16,206 bases of DNA from Dunaliella salina (taxonomy: Eukaryota > Chlorophyta > Chlorophyceae > Chlamydomonadales > Dunaliellaceae): assembly GCA_002284615.2 (NCBI GenBank), contig MU069760.1, positions 143,152-159,357 of the forward strand. The letters are read 5' to 3'. The translations under genes and the position numbers were made by a program. Under the pieces are notes generated by a model that worked only from the letters and a program-made list of their open reading frames with translations, did no database searches and was not told the origin of the DNA. This document shows, piece after piece, positions 15,470 through 16,206 of the stretch; the stretch's first letter is position 1; the number at the start of each line of letters is the position of its first letter.

Positions 15470-15597
15470 CTTAATGGGTTTAAGCTCAAATTCAAATACT
15501 CGTCCTCATCCAGGTGGCGGAGAATGCCAAATTCAAGCCCTTCACTCTTTGCTTCACCAATGCTTGAGGTGCTTACTGCTAGCGCAGCCTTTTTCAT
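15470..15597 (-). CDS. Cytochrome P450 exon upstream of heme loop (HxD...NPxRW region)
   Basis: The minus strand reads EGLEFGILRHLDEDEYLNLS, then LNPL and two bases, ending at AAG|GTAAGC, a strong donor. Splicing over 230 nt to the exon at 15129-15239 makes an Arg followed by Trp. The product HLDEDEY...NPxRWLSED matches the P450 region between helix K and the heme loop (HxDpexY..P..FnPxRW), one residue short. The 5' edge is uncertain: an ATG lies at 15597 and a weak acceptor (GCTAGCAG) at about 15576. As P450s need several hundred residues upstream, an acceptor is more likely than a start. No helix K ExxR is found in 15600-16206. Confidence 0.6.
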
Positions 15598-15956
15598 TTT
15601 CCTTTTTCCCTTTCTTTCACTCAACCATTTTATTGACAACCATCGCAGCTGTTGCATCTATGATGCAGGGAGATCTCATGCCATCTGGCACATCATTTTC
15701 CCTCCGTGCCTGCGCACCTTCCAAGTTTGGAATCCACACCATAACTTTGATCTAGCACACTCTTCTGCCTTTCTCCCCACCCAAGAAGCTCGTGAGAAGA
15801 GTGTCTTTTCACCAGCTCTTGCACCTTGCTTTCCTGCCTTTACCGGCTCCCCTGCCTGACTCCACACGTAAGAACTCTGAAATGCACAGTCAAAAGAGCA
15901 GGGAGCAGCCAGGCTCTAGACATTCTTTTTCAGAACTCCGAAAATTCTTACCCGTT
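15598..15956. other. No recognised feature
   Basis: The plus-strand frame 15323-15859 is antisense to the P450 exon at its left and lacks motifs. On the minus strand I searched for P450 helix K and I-helix motifs and found none. Confidence 0.45.
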
Positions 15957-16090
15957 TGTATCAATGCATGGGCTCGACACATTTGTATCAAGATATTTGC
16001 ATCAAGGTGTTTGGATCAAGGGTTTTGCATTAAGATGAAAATTAACCCATTTGTACTGGGGCCTGGGCTCGACACATTTTAAGCAAGGCA
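15957..16090. repeat. 14-bp tandem repeat flanked by a direct repeat
   Basis: ATTTGTATCAAGAT, ATTTGCATCAAGGT, GTTTGGATCAAGGG and TTTTGCATTAAGAT follow each other from about 15981 to 16036. On both sides lies GGGCTCGACACATTTT/GGGCTCGACACATTTG (15970 and 16065). The nested arrangement suggests array growth inside a larger duplicated block. Confidence 0.85.
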
Positions 16091-16152
16091 CGAGCTCGAT
16101 ACTTGAGACATCATGTCAGTCGCAATGGAGCTCCGCAGCGCTGTGCAATTCA

Positions 16153-16206
16153 TAGCATGTGTATGTGTGTGTGTCTGTGTGTGTGTGTGTGTGTGTGTAT
16201 GTGTGT
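16153..16206. repeat. (GT)n microsatellite at right edge
   Basis: GTATGTGTGTGTGTCTGTGTG and further GT units, with single C and A interruptions, are cut by the window end. Confidence 0.95.

Noticed and set aside
15323..15859. Plus-strand 178-codon open frame
   Set aside because: Part of it is antisense to the P450 exon at 15470-15597, which has splice sites and a motif; the frame itself has none.

Overview
This window is nuclear DNA from a eukaryote with introns. It is repeat-rich, has about 45-50% GC by eye, and carries four single ambiguous bases (11514, 13153, 13312, 13406). No intact gene runs through it. What can be supported is non-LTR retrotransposon debris, several minisatellites, three long dinucleotide tracts, and short exon-like islands with good splice sites. 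The retrotransposon protein has a look I associate with green algae, but that rests on memory of the family and no species can be named. The window opens and closes in (GT)n and holds a third (AC)n tract in the middle, as expected of a draft contig that breaks at microsatellites.

Layout. Positions 1-880 hold a GT tract, a degenerate CCTT-rich tandem array and a 24-26 bp array. Positions 1184-5060 hold plus-strand exon candidates. Two of these (1184-1266 and 3121-3193) join in phase, one (1797-1907) looks like a diverged copy of the first, and a pair (4865-4925 and 5004 onward) flanks a 78-nt intron with a strong pyrimidine tract. Retroelement ends at 2466-2648 (minus) and 3462-3625 (plus) lie among them. 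Positions 5430-6219 hold a 104-bp duplication and a 42-bp minisatellite.

Positions 7351-12315 are dominated by one group of LINE elements. The best copy (minus, 10745-11987) keeps the C-terminal 340 residues of the protein: a CCHC knuckle, an RHN triplet, RPD and E-I-K. In this order these suggest a restriction-like (PD-(D/E)XK) endonuclease domain. A second, divergent copy (minus, 8768-9800) has the same architecture but is frameshifted and has lost the acidic residues. At least five further 3'-end fragments are scattered on both strands, falling into two 3'-UTR classes. A separate set of ends carries TTGTAACC-type tails.

Positions 12342-13091 hold a long plus-strand open frame with coding-like composition (Pro/Gln/Ala-rich, with a basic NLS-like cluster). 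A short exon at 14213-14268 resembles part of an armadillo repeat.

The clearest host gene is a cytochrome P450 C-terminal region on the minus strand. An exon at 15470-15597 and an exon at 15129-15239 join in phase to give the HxD...NPxRW segment followed by the FxxGxxxCxG heme loop. The heme-loop exon is followed by two further partial copies of itself (15001-15094 and 14919-14968), an exon duplication that may be decay or exon choice.
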